From: Spodoptera frugiperda
Lineage: Eukaryota > Arthropoda > Insecta > Lepidoptera > Noctuidae
NCBI RefSeq assembly: GCF_023101765.2
Contig: NC_064237.1
Span: 13,188,199 to 13,252,198, forward strand
Length of the DNA stretch: 64,000 bases
Reading direction: 5' to 3'
Every line of letters begins with the position of its first letter. The first letter of the stretch is position 1. A program made the translations under genes and the position numbers. This document shows, one piece after another, positions 12,842-29,113 of the stretch. Below the pieces are notes generated by a model, which saw only the letters and a program-made list of their open reading frames with translations, did no database searches and was not told the origin of the DNA.

Positions 12842-15101
12842 TGTTTACAATGTTATTATAATGGTGGGATTTATTGTCAAATTTTTAACATTATGTATAC
12901 TATCATACTATGTATTTAGTTTATCATCATAGTACTTATTCACACATGTCCCTACCGTATAAAACCAATTTGCGTATAGTACTCAAAATCTCCCCTTTTA
13001 GCCTAGTGTTTACAATACAGTTACGGCAAAACGTACACACTCGGTTGTCATTGGCTGATAACGGTCTGTTTATCTGTTAGATAAGCGCCGCGAATTCATA
13101 GCCGATACTTTTGTTGTTTGCACATATGTTTACATTTGGGGGAATCCTACGAGCCACTGTGATTGGCTGCTTTTTGTACGAGTTAGGACATGTTATTTTA
13201 CTTGATGGATTTTTTGCAATGACGTATCAAAGGGAGGCAGATGTGGTATTTTGTAGAGCGGATGTTCTAGGCAGGTCAAATAAAAGTAAAACAAACTTTT
13301 GTTTAAAACGTTAAGCACCATGGGAGTCACCGGTGACTAATGTTCGCGAAGAATTTCGTTTCATCATTTTGTATTGGCAGTCAAAAGCTTAAAAAACAAA
13401 TGTATATTGATTTTCTTCAAGTAAATAGACAAGCTAGTTCTAAATTGTATGTATTTGACCCCATTTCCCTGAATTCAAAGAACGACCATTAAAAACGCAT
13501 TGCCAAGTTATCTGTTCAGGGAATCAACGGGCGGTTCAAATAATTTTCATTGCAATCGAATTGGAATCGCGATCAGGCGTTTCCCCGTAGCGTCGAATGC
13601 GGCGTGCACCCGGCTCCCTGCACGCTCGGTATAAAATCGATACGTTGTGTTTATCCACGGGACGACGTTACGGCGCCTGTAAATACAGAAACGGGTAGAA
13701 TGGAGCGATGCACTCTGTTGCCAGTTACCAGTCATGCGCAAGCTACTATTTACACAAAATATCCTCTCTTTTCTTATTGTTACGTGTTGTTTCGTAACAC
13801 TCGACATTTTACGGGAGAGGATTTTAATTCTCTGTCTGTATGGATTCAAAGAATCAATGTTCAGCATTATCAACCTAATCTCACAGAAGTTTCAATTATT
13901 TTTGGACATTTTCAATGTATAATTGATAACAATGCAACATTTCCACGAAAAACTAGCAATTAGTCGTTCTTCGTAGAAATATCTTGTTTTTGTCAACGTA
14001 AATTAACGAGACTTGAATCAATTCCTGTGTAAACCTTATTTTTCTTATAATATCAATATCAACAAGAAAATAAACAACAGATAAACAGAGTTCTTGTATA
14101 TCAGATGCTTTGTTTACATAAGTACGAAGCTAAGAATACGGGAAAACACATTTTATCACTAACATGTTATTATACAACGCGTTGCATTATACATACATAG
14201 CTAATGCGAGGTTTGTGAGGTAAACAGCTTGTTTTGATACACACTGGGCGTAAGTGCTTACCTGTAACTATTTGAGCAGTGACGTCATCCATCGTAAATA
14301 ATATAATAGCTCATTCTGAATACACGGGTAGTTAGTTATAGCTCTTATAGAACTGATTCTTTACCTCTCAATTACAATATCAAAATATTTGATTAAAAGC
14401 ATAAAATGATCTGTTTTTGGCGAACAACAAAAAGTGAATGTAAGTATAAACGGTATATCTTTCCAGGTATTGTTTATGTTTTCATTTAAGAATAGCGTCA
14501 TGAGTCTTTATGAGATGCACACACGACAACTGCAGACAAAGATTCGAACACAAGTGTGGTACAACACGTTACATTGTAACGAGTTACTTAATTTGGCAAT
14601 GAATATAATCTGCTATTGTTTGTTTACAACACTGATAAACACTAGTTTCTTGAATGTAGTGACCAATTAGCGTCGTGCCACTAATTAAACTCAGTGATGG
14701 ACATAAAATAACAATCATAGATCCGTACTTTGCCCCTACACTACGAGTAGTAAATAAAAAACCAATGACCTCTAACCAATCAAGTGATCATTAAAGTTTA
14801 TCAGGACATCAATGAATGGATGTGCAGTGTAAAACGACTATTTTCCTCTTCATAATTCACACAATCGGCCATATTGGTTTACTTATTTATATTGCAGCGT
14901 TATTGTGATTACTTTGTTGTTTATTTTCAGTATAATAAGCGTTTTACGTTGTGAGGTAAATGCGTTTTAAACTTCTTTGTACCAGAGAGTAACGCCATCT
15001 CTTGATGTAAGAATGGAAACTTATTTCTATTTATTTTATTCGCTAAAAGATGGCGGTGTTCTCTAACGAGGTTTGTTTACTTAGTAAGGTTTGTAAACAA
15101 A
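12842..15101. promoter_or_regulatory. Cluster of forkhead-type binding motifs (TGTTTAC/GTAAACA)
   Basis: Exact TGTTTAC or GTAAACA heptamers occur at 12842, 13007, 13127, 14111, 14220, 14621, 15074 and 15093. That is eight in 2.26 kb, against seven counted by eye in the other 16 kb of the upstream region. The last two form perfect inverted arms (15072-15080 and 15093-15101). The core matches the general FOX-family DNA motif. Because the next gene encodes a forkhead protein, this could be an autoregulatory enhancer; that is inference. Also nearby is a CRE (14280-14287). Confidence 0.35.
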
Positions 15102-17977
15102 TATTAGTTGACCTCATTAGCTGATAGATTACACGTGATTTCCCTTTTTGAGATAGTTTCAGAGACTTGTTTAATGCAGCTATATGAATTTTTATTTTGA
15201 TTTCATAGACCTAAAATGTAAATAGATAATGCGCAAAAATTTACCTTAAATACATGATTATCTCTAGTCCAAATTCATATGTGAAACTTGTAATAAATAA
15301 AACAAAAATGCTTTGCAATTGCATTCCGTCCGTAATCCTATACAAATGATTTCAATAACTTTTTCCACGTAACGTTGGCTGCATACCGTATTTGTGTGAC
15401 GTAACGCTTCGTATTTGTTTTGTTTAGCGGGCAACTTTAGCGGGGTCACGACTTGTTTTCAATACATTTAGATTTTGTTGACGGCCGGCTGTTTCATTTG
15501 CTTGTTTTTTACACATCAATAAAATGTACATAACATTACGCCTCTTTTGTGAAAGATTTTGGCAGGTTTGCTTTTGTGAAAGAGCTACATATCATTTGTA
15601 GGGGTGATCATAATTCGTACATGGGGAAAATCGATTGTAAACTATTATAGACTAACTACAGTGTCTTTTGATCTTTTGATGTAAATTATTCCAAAACAGT
15701 TTCAAAGGTCTTCTTAGCCCCTTTATTTTCAGTAGTACACATATTCGTTCATCTATAAACTGCAAAATATAAACCAGGACCTACATCGTACATAGTACTA
15801 GGAATCCAGAAAACTACGCCAACCGATATGAAATAAACCATCAATTTCCTTCGAACCATTTCTCTTTATCAGTCCAATCTCCCAGCAGAGATTGCAAATG
15901 TCTGTCTCGCTGAACTAAACTTTAATACCGGCGACCTAACTCGAAATACAGACTAAACTTGATAAAATATCATGCCACCCAACTACGTTCTAGGAAATTA
16001 AACCTACATAGTAAGGTTTTGAATTAAATTAATATGAAATAGCACTTGTGGAGCACTACATGTATTCAGATACGTTGCTGGAAGGCTGCGGGGAATGTGA
16101 AATAAGGAAGCTTATGTGAACGTTGCGCGTTTGTCTTTATGCTGTCTACGACTGCGGTACGCTGGCGTGTGAAACTTGTGAATGTATAGTAATGAATGTG
16201 GCTAATGAGTAACTATTTAAGTCATGCTTTTGAGGGTTTAATGATTGAGTGTGATTTGTGATGATGTACAGTAAAGATGAATATCATTCAAAAAGTATGT
16301 CATATAATAAAATAATCCTTAAAGTTGAAAGCGAACGCAGCCTTACCAGAAACCAGACCACTAAAATGACTATAAAATGTTTGTATTAAAAATGCCACAT
16401 CTAACCAAAATAATGAGCCGTATAACTTAGTCTGGTATTTTTATTGTCCCCACGGAACAACTGTTAAACATAAAAACTTATTTTATCATCCACATCGGTT
16501 TTATGACGTAGTTAGTGCCCCTACGTGATGTCCTATAAACTCAGGAGTACCAAACACGCGTTTATTTTGCCCTTGAAAATTTTTGGAGGAGTCGTGACTA
16601 CACAATGGTCGGATAAAGTTTTCATACGTCTTTAATTCTCAGAAGTATCATCGAGTTGGTCTGGCGTATACTCATAGCAAGCAAAAGATATAAAGTACTC
16701 ATGACGAGCTAAAGCATTTTTCATTTCAGAAAAAGTTTATTACATTAATATCGTATGTGGAAAGCTATTAAATAAGATTCCAGATAGTCGAGTAACTTAG
16801 CAAATCGTATTCCAGCAAAATAAGCAGATATTCATGAATAAATATTTTAATAAACGGAGAGCTTGGAAGTTGGAAGCTATTCGTAACGCGCAATATAGCA
16901 CTAGGATGCGAGAATACAGGCTATGATAGGCGTTAGTACGCGTTATGGCGGGCTGGCGGGGTCGTGGATGCTAACGGTGGCAGATTTATTTATATGGGAC
17001 TGAAATGTGGGCAGCCACTCGGCTTAACTTGCCGACTTTCCATAACGAGCACCATATTCACGTCCCCTGTACAAGGAATGGGAAGTCTCCGGTACCTACT
17101 TCGCAGATACTTGAAAATTTCATTCTAAACGAGATCGCAGATTTTCTCTCAGCGCCAAGATTTGCAAAAAATATCCTACTTTCATTTTTAAGAGCCCTTC
17201 TGCATGATAATTAAAACTGTTTTCAGCAAAAAATCTGCCTCAAGTCAACCAATTACGAGGGCACAATTTTGGATGAATAAACGAGTCGGCCTTTTCATTT
17301 TCCTCACCTGAATTGGAGCGTTCTAAATTGGATCTTATATGGATACATTTTAGTGTGGAATTGGTTCGTTCTATTTCTATTTACGGTGTCTTACGTTTGA
17401 TCATATAAGTTATGCATGTGGCTGACGTTCTGAACGCGAAGTTGGAAGTTCTAAAATAGGCTACGAGCTTGCAAAGTGGGTCTGAATGTGTTCTACGAGT
17501 CTGTACGATCGGAATCCATTCTTGCATTCATAGTACACATTCATAGTACTCTTATATGAGCAGAAATGTTGACTTTTCTCCGTACTACATTCGCCGTGCG
17601 TTGTAAGCGAATGCATTGATCTGAATTTGAATGGTTGTATGAATGTGTTCTCGTGTTCATAGATGAGCAGTAGGCGTGTGCGTCTATTCTGAAATTTATT
17701 GAAACTTGGTCATGGAAACTTCTATTATTGTAGGCGTACAATAACAACCCGCTACTTCATATCATTCATACTGAACATTTTACTCATTCCAAAAGAAAAC
17801 ATTATAGAATAAGTACAATTTGTTATTTTTCTGAAGCGCTGTTTAAATAAAAGTAATCGCTGTCTAGACGGCCCATTGATCGTTATAATGCTTTGACAAT
17901 TTGTGTGCGGATCAAAATAGTCTGTGAAGCAGACATAACAAACTCCCCTAGCATTCAGGCTGGAGTGCATTCAGAGC

Positions 17978-17991
17978 GTTGCCACGGCAAC
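17978..17991. promoter_or_regulatory. Palindromic RFX-type X-box
   Basis: GTTGCCACGGCAAC is a full palindromic X-box with a two-base spacer between half sites, matching the known RFX-factor consensus. It lies 60-200 bp from CCAAT and E2F-like motifs, so it is probably part of a promoter. Function is inferred from the motif. Confidence 0.45.
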
Positions 17992-18051
17992 TGTTCATTA
18001 CGACCTACGTCAGTGGCGCTGCCTGTCCGCTTATTGAATTTACTGCACTGC

Positions 18052-18192
18052 GGGCGCCAATAAGCGGCACGTTGTACTAGCTATCTTACATGAAATATAG
18101 TTTTAGGTCATTAACTAAGTTATTGAGTACCTAGATATTCTCAACAGTGTTGGCGCCCGCCAGAGACCACCATGTCCCACGTTGGGCGCCAA
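18052..18192. promoter_or_regulatory. Three TTGGCGCCC (E2F-like) boxes with a CCAAT box
   Basis: The nonamer TTGGCGCCC or its complement occurs at 18052-18060, 18150-18158 and 18184-18192. The third reads TTTGGCGC on the minus strand, an exact E2F consensus. The first overlaps a CCAAT box (18057-18061). Together with the X-box at 17978 this looks like a TATA-less promoter some 450 bp before the first visible FoxK exon. Confidence 0.4.
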
Positions 18193-18648
18193 ATATTGAT
18201 TGTTTATGCCCCCAACTTAAAAATAGTATTTAATTCTTTAAATGCCTTTTCTGCTTGGTAGATGTCCAAGTTATGACGTATAATGGTACTTAAAATTATT
18301 AATGTGAAGTTTGTGAAGGTTTTGGAAAGGAATTGGTTTTCTTGTATATTCTCGAATAAACAATTTTATCTCAGATTAAGAATATATTTTAAATTCATCT
18401 CGGGGCCAGAAAATCTTAAATATTTTAATTGATTGAAGAATATTCGTCTGATTTGTAGGTCTAATGTTCAATACAGTTTGCCTCACTGACCAATTGATTT
18501 TCTATTTTCGATATTTCTGAGTATTGTGCATGATTTGTAGTGTATTGGCTAGACTTTCTTAAGTTTTTTAAAATAATAAACAGTGAGAGTTTATACATAA
18601 CACACCTACGTGAATATATTGTAACAGGTTTTATTATCTGTTTTCCAG

Positions 18649-22819
<4,171 letters not shown>

Positions 22820-22887
22820 CGGCCCGCGGCCGGCCGCGCCCCGCCCGCCCCCACGCGCCGCGCCCGCCGCGCTACTGGCGCTGCTGC

Positions 22888-22975
22888 CGCGCTAGTGCCG
22901 CGCTAGTACCGCGCTAGTGCCACGCTAGTGCCCCGCTAGTGCCGCGCTAGTGCCCCGCTAGTGCCACGCTAGCGC
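22888..22975 (+). repeat. 11-bp tandem repeat, eight copies, just after the FoxK stop
   Basis: The unit CGCGCTAGTGC is repeated eight times without gaps, with substitutions mainly at positions 2, 3, 9 and 10. It starts 68 bp after the stop codon within a GC-rich segment that runs 22820-23010. Confidence 0.9.
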
Positions 22976-25900
22976 CGCGCCGGCCACGCCCTGCGTCGAC
23001 CCTTGAGGCGCCGTCACCCCCCTATCGAATACCCTCGTCCTGTAATATTTCATTCTTTGTAGAACACTAGTGCAATATTGTACGATGATGTTAACTTGGC
23101 CTTCTGAAGGTCCGTGATTCGCAATAAATGACAGTTTAACGACATGATTCTGTTTGCTTTCATATTCTTGTACTATACAGTTCAATAAACTTTATAAGCT
23201 GACATACGATGCAATGTATGGCAGTGGAACTGGTAACAATAGTCTGGTAGTTAGTTTGTTCGCTCATCGGTCGACGCACAGAGGATATCGTAGCAATAAT
23301 AGTGATACGGAACTATGAACAATTGGGTTGTTGAACAAGACAGTGTAGTATTAGTGTCGTGTGTTAAGTTGTACTCTTTAAGTTAAAAACTTTTGTTCAG
23401 TAAGACGCGAACGAGCTTTAAGGTGAAGGATTTAGGAGTGACGTAAGATGGTAACGTTTCGCTGTTTATATATAATTTTCACTATATATTAATAATATAT
23501 ACGCTTCACACGCGCCCGCGACCCGGGCGCGGTACACAGATTGCATATTATTACAAGTATATGAGCGATATTACATTGAGCGGAGATACCGCTCAACTTT
23601 AGTTAGCTGCCTTGGAAACTAAGAGCCTTTAAACAAGACTAAAATGAAAAAAATCTGATACAATAAATATAACCATATCAGAATAACAGAGGTTTCTTGC
23701 AAGTGTCGAAGTAAGTGTAGCAATGTACGAAGCAGTGCGCGGGAGTACACTCGTACGGCGCGTCTGCACTACGTACCTAGTACTGGGTTGCCAGCTTCGA
23801 AAATATTCGAAAGTATTGCCAAGCTTGAATATAATATTATGTAAAATATGTGTGTGTAAAAACGTTAGGGTCTATAGTGAGTAATAGATGTTGTATGGAA
23901 TGTACACTGACTGGAATAACTTATAAACTGCTGCAAAGGTTAACACTGTAACGCCTAGAATCTCGAGATTAGCGGAATATTTCTGAGGCTGGCATTAATA
24001 TCTAAGGTGAGTGCAATGGTAGTAGTATCGAGTTGATGAAGTATATAAATGTATGTATCGAATATAACGCGTATTTGTTTGGGGATAGGCAATGTTTGTA
24101 CGCTGATGTATGCCAACTAACACCAATTAAAGTAAATAAAGAGTAACAAGTAATGTTCGGTCGAAATGATCATAATACAGATATTGGCATTCTCCAAACA
24201 AAATTCACAGATCAATACAATAGTTCAATGTTAAAAGTAATTAATTGCATATTCCAAGAGTTGAACTCGTTGAAATTTAATGAAAAAAAATATTGTATAA
24301 AACAATGTAGGTACGATTTTGTCGAATGGGTATCGGACGCACTCTCATTGTATCGCAGATTCGTCCAACCAGTTACCAGTGAGTAGATAATAAATGGAAT
24401 GCCTAGAATAATATTTCTCGTACCATCACAACTGGTATTGTAGGATGACGATTTTAATTCGAATAATTGGCAACATTCGTTGCAATACGAGCACTCCATT
24501 TGTTTACTACTCCGTGTCTGTGTAGAACTCTCGATATTTCGTGTGTTTGTAAATGGAACTATTTGAAAATCAAATTATACCTTTGCGACCTTCTTCAATT
24601 AAAGTGAACAGAGTATGAAGTACGATCGATTTTGTATTCACATTGCTTCAAGCTCTGTTCAAGTTCTTGAAAATGGTGAGACTATTACAATGATTATTGT
24701 ATTTAAAAAATCATAGCGAATTTAAACGCAGGTGCAACGACCTACGAGATCTTAGTTAAAATAAATTGTAATAAAATAATTTTTCTATAGGAAAATATAC
24801 ACGTAACGTTCTCGATTAAATACTGAAATCATTTTTGTCGTAGAAAGATATTTCGATTCGTTTTATTTACTATTGTACTATGTATGTAAAGGTCATTTTA
24901 AATACTATATTTACACTTGTATTCGTCATTATAACTCCGTTCACGAATTTTTAGACGAAAGTTACTATTGTAAAACGTTTAGTCAAATAATTAATGAAAT
25001 GTAGGTAGCTATAAATACCTACGTAATTCTCTCACTGATTTTTAATGATAAATTTTTGATAAGAGGCTCGTTGCACCTCTATAAAATGATAAAAAAACAT
25101 TAGGACGAGTTTCTACTATTATATTAACATATTACATGTACAGATATACATATAATTAATATTATATACAAAGGAACTGTTGACTATAGCGCTTACTCAT
25201 ATATGTACACTCGAAAATATATATACTTCGTATTATACATGTATCTCCAACATATTTAAATATAAAATTAAAGACATTTTCATTAAGCCGGCAAAAGTAC
25301 CTACAATATACTTGTGATTTAGCTTAGATGAACAAGTTACTTTTGTGTTCTCTTTAAAGAATAATTTCTCCTCGTTTTAGGTGTATAAACATAATTATTA
25401 TAAATAAATAATAATATAGTAATTGAATATGTAAAGTAATATTCACTAGTAGTTTGTAATATGTTATTATTATTATAAAGATAGTGTAAAAACCCGCAAA
25501 TCTACAGTTAGTTATAATTTAGCATTTACATATGCGTAAACACGTGGATTGTAATAGTTTAGCAAGAGGCTTTCTTATGGAACAAATTTGTATTTTGTCT
25601 TACATGCCCTTTTAATATTACTGTAAAGGAATTGGAGAAAATTACCACAACTTTCGACTGAGTCGAAACTACTTCCATATTTTTATTTCTTAACTCAAGA
25701 CAACAATATCGGCATTGACATCGGTGTGATGTGACACCGGTGTTGGTCGATTTTCGATTTATTTACATTTTTAGTAAAGACGACACGCCATTTTGGTTTT
25801 TAAAGTGGCATTAACAATATTAATAAACTTGGAGTAATATTAGATCGCTCGCCGCCGACAGAGGGCGGCAGATATCACGACGGGGGTCATTGTAAAAACA

Positions 25901-26920
25901 TTTGTATAGAAACTTGATTTGTTGATATTATATTTAGATATTTACGTATTTGGATGGACGGCTATGGTAGATTACAATCTCAGTATAAGTACCTATTTAT
26001 ACATGTTTCTCTGTTAACCTGAAATAATACGAAGCTACATAATAATAATAAGTAATGAATACACTACGTTAATATAAAGTTTCCACTATGATCCTATTCT
26101 CTATCCAAATGTGTAAAATGTCTAGAACAAGCAATTCCTGCTCGAGGCTCGACGTGAGGCCACGCGGCACGCGACGCGCGGTTACAAACCGCGCCGACTG
26201 GAAGACTGGCTCACTGTGTCGTGTGGGCCGAGCCTGTATAGCTACTCTGTGTAATATTGCTTCCAAAATACGTTGCTCGTGTCCCGACGAACGAAAGGAA
26301 TTAAGTAGTTTGCTGCTTATTTTGTGTGTAATCGGGAGTACTATATGGAGCAAGCAATTCACATAAAGTACTGCTATCGTTTCTACATGAGAACACGTCG
26401 AACCATCACGCAGTAAACCTGCTCGCGACGATATCAGCTCTCGATGTGAATTGAGTACGCCGGCCTCCAGCACTAGCATAAACTGAGCAAGTCCTGGCGA
26501 CTTTAGATGTAACGTAGACTATATAAGGCATATATATAAGGCATTTAATGCTATACTATTTCTTGTCTAAACAATGTATGCGCGAAACGTTTATACGGAG
26601 AAGGTTCTCTTTGTATGTAGCTCTAGCGAAGTATTTCTTAATTATTGTAACATTTTGATGATGAGATGAATCTGTTCATTGTATGCAGACAAAGCAATAT
26701 CTCATTTGAATCTTAATAATTTTACAAGGTCTACTTAAAATGTTTTCACCACTCTTAGAGTTATGTGGCTAAGGAAGTTTCTCCGTATGTATATTTCGTG
26801 AATGTATGTAGGGAAGGTACATAATGTTGTGTATATTGATATAGATAAGAACACGCATACGAGAGATGTAAAGGATATCGGTTGTAATGACAGCGTATGG
26901 TTTATTGACAAATTTTAAGA

Positions 26921-26926
26921 AATAAA
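26921..26926 (+). terminator. Polyadenylation signal AATAAA, probable end of FoxK transcript
   Basis: A canonical hexamer followed within 30-60 bp by T-rich and GT-rich sequence. It is the last such signal before the repeat-rich intergenic DNA begins. Confidence 0.45.
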
Positions 26927-26945
26927 CGTATTTTATCTCCTTATG

Positions 26946-28431
26946 CGGTTCGTTTTATTTTTCTCTACTGTTTTATGTTTGGGTTGTCTAAGTTTGGTCT
27001 TTTACCACCGGGCCGCCGTACTCAGAATCATTTAATGGTTACTTATCCTTTCGGAATTATATTCGGAACAAAATACGTACCGTACTAAGGAATAAGTAAT
27101 ATAAAAATCCGCCTCTAAGACGACCCACTGGCGTAAGGCCTTGAACAAACCTACTTTTACTATGTATAAGTACTGTAGTGTGTACCTAACACTGAAATAA
27201 TTATGACAAAGTACAATTATAGATACAGAAATTACCTATTTATATGTACTAGTGATGTGACGAATGTCATATTTTAGATACGAAAGTGAATGCGAATATA
27301 GATTTAAGAATTTTGATAATTCTTTTATGGCTTTGCTTTGACGATTATTATTTGAAGGGAAGAGTTAAATTTTGATAGAATCAGAGAATTCACTATTAGG
27401 AATAGTGTAAAAAGTCCCCATAGATCAAAATTAATTTTATATTTTTTACAAGCTAAGTATTTTTAATTAATTACGGTTTTGATATTTACCTTGATCTAAC
27501 TAGAAGTTGATGCAAACAATTACAAACGTGTGCTGCAATTCGCGTGTCAAGTCATCTGTCAAAATAAAGCGATAGAAAAATTGGCCAATATAAAGCGTTA
27601 GATAAATTTGACTAAATTCTTAAGACTAAATATTCTCGTTCGCATTCGTGAATGTCTAAAATTCGTTACATCGCTAGTACTTAAAACATTAGTCATTCGG
27701 AAAGATTCTATTCAATTACAATATTTATCTTTGAAGGGCCCATTGAAATTGACTCGAGTACCTATTACAATAAGTGCGATACCTTTACCTAATTGCTTAG
27801 ATATTTTGCTTTGAACTTGATTTCATATTATTTCTTATGGTTGATGACTACGTGCATTAGTTGCATATTTTCATTTCAAGTACATATTAAATATCTCAGA
27901 AATCATTTAATAATTTTTTGTTGAAAGCGATTTCGTTTTTTTTGTTGGGTTTGTTATTACCTACTATAAGATTCTGACGTAAGAAGAAAAAAATGCGCAG
28001 AAAAATTTCCAAGGCGAAACAAAGTTCGCGGGGTCAGATAGTAATGTTACGGTATATCAATTGTAAGATACCCAGTAGGCAGGACCCGGGTTAGTCCGTG
28101 ACAAAAAATAACAAATAATTTACCTATGTACTTATTATCTCAATAATTTACTTATGACATATTAAGATAAGACTCAATAAATAAAAGAGATACCTAATAC
28201 GTAATTATAAAAAAACATGACAAATATGACACTATAATAGGTACCTAAATCTCAAGATCCTAAGAGAGATTTCAAGTGCAGCCACTAAGTTGACTGGTAT
28301 ATGTGTGATTACCTACTGATTCAGTCAAAATATTATTGGGTAGTACGAGTTCTAGAATCGAGAATGACAAAAGTTGGCAAAAACTGTTCTACAAAATGTG
28401 CTGTAACTGGTCTCTTAGTACGAGTTTGCTT
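26946..28431. other. Intergenic DNA without recognised genes
   Basis: AT-rich, with no domain-bearing open frame. A short piece at about 28000-28055, with a GCGGGGTCAGATAGTAATG-type end, resembles the tail of common moth interspersed repeats. Nothing else is recognised. Confidence 0.5.
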
Positions 28432-28443
28432 GCCACCACAGAC

Positions 28444-28634
28444 TTTTTTTTGAGGGGGGAACAGCATTCAATGACTTCTCCCGTCTTAGGTAAGGCGAGA
28501 GGGAGTGTCAGACTCTTAGTGACTAAAAACCACCCCGTTCTTACTCCTGCTTTTCGGACCGGAGCCCCGGTAAATTCGCTAGGTAGTCTGCAGCTCCGGA
28601 TCAGGCATCAGCCCTACTGGGCCCTATCTGTGGT
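28444..28634 (-). mobile_element. A-tailed SINE-like repeat, family 1, copy 1, with target-site duplication
   Basis: A 191-bp repeat lying with its poly-T end first, so the poly-A-tailed sense strand is minus. It is flanked by GCCACCACAGAC (28432-28443) and GCCACCACAAAC (28635-28646), a 12-bp target duplication with one mismatch. Family hallmarks are GGGAGTGTCAGACTCTTA, GACTAAAAACCACCCCG and GCAGCTCCGGATCAGGC. It has no coding capacity and was probably mobilised in trans by a non-LTR element. Confidence 0.85.
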
Positions 28635-29113
28635 GCCACCACAAACTTGTGACTTACCTATATATAAAATCCATACTACCATACATAAGTAACAGCCCCG
28701 GATCTACATTTTTTTTTGCCGGGGCAAAATTTGAAAAATGCCGCCCCACCTACTTATGTTTATTTTCACCTTTATCACCCATATAATTGCAACAATCAGA
28801 TGTCCACAAATTGTTTGAAATTTGGACAAAGCCTACATACTAACCTACCTTCCGGAAATAATACATCCACACAGGCCTACATTTTCTTTTTCACGGAAAG
28901 GGTTTAAGTTTAATAGGTCTCCTATAGTAAATGGGGTGTGCTGATCACGAATCTGTGCTTAGTTTTTTTCTAGCAAGTCAGGTTTTTAGGAAAAGTGTGA
29001 ATAATTTTTTTCATAGAAACTGCCAAAAAAATCTTAGAAAATATTTATTAAAGATATATTTAAAAGAAAATTACACTGCAAAATTGAGCTGCTCATAAAA
29101 AAAATAACCTACG

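Larger units (their letters stand above)
1..18648. other. Gene-poor, repeat-poor upstream domain or intron of FoxK
   Basis: No convincing coding exon is visible over 18.6 kb. The open frames are short, AT-rich and have no recognisable domain. The first supportable FoxK exon, at 18649, starts inside the end of the FHA domain with an acceptor AG before it, so earlier FHA exons must lie outside the window and this stretch is most simply the 3' part of a long intron. Compared with the region after 27 kb it has very few dispersed repeats; only one short relic near 12755-12824 was recognised. It does hold clusters of transcription-factor-like sites, listed separately. The intron assignment is inference from the exon phase and position. 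Confidence 0.6.
22820..26945 (+). other. FoxK: Probable long 3' UTR of FoxK
   Basis: No introns, coding domains or recognised repeats were found between the FoxK stop and an AATAAA at 26921-26926, which is followed by a T/GT-rich tract typical of a cleavage site. Earlier AATAAA hexamers at 23123-23128 and 23184-23189 could give a short UTR of about 0.35 kb. The 5' part is very GC-rich and the remainder AT-rich. A 136-codon minus-strand frame at 26069-26479 overlaps another open frame on the plus strand and looks random. UTR extent is inference. Confidence 0.5.

Noticed and set aside
13547..13963. Overlapping open frames on both strands (108 and 137 codons)
   Set aside because: No recognisable domain on either strand; mutual overlap points to chance.
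22888..22975. Short direct repeats as a possible CRISPR array
   Set aside because: Head-to-tail 11-mers without spacers in an animal 3' UTR; a plain tandem repeat.
26069..26479. 136-codon minus-strand frame in the FoxK 3' UTR region
   Set aside because: No motif, and a plus-strand frame covers most of the same bases; probably chance.
28336..28692. 118-codon frame and similar frames at 38750-39028 and 42402-42653
   Set aside because: They are translations of the A-tailed SINE-like family (shared [16 protein letters not shown] peptide), not genes.
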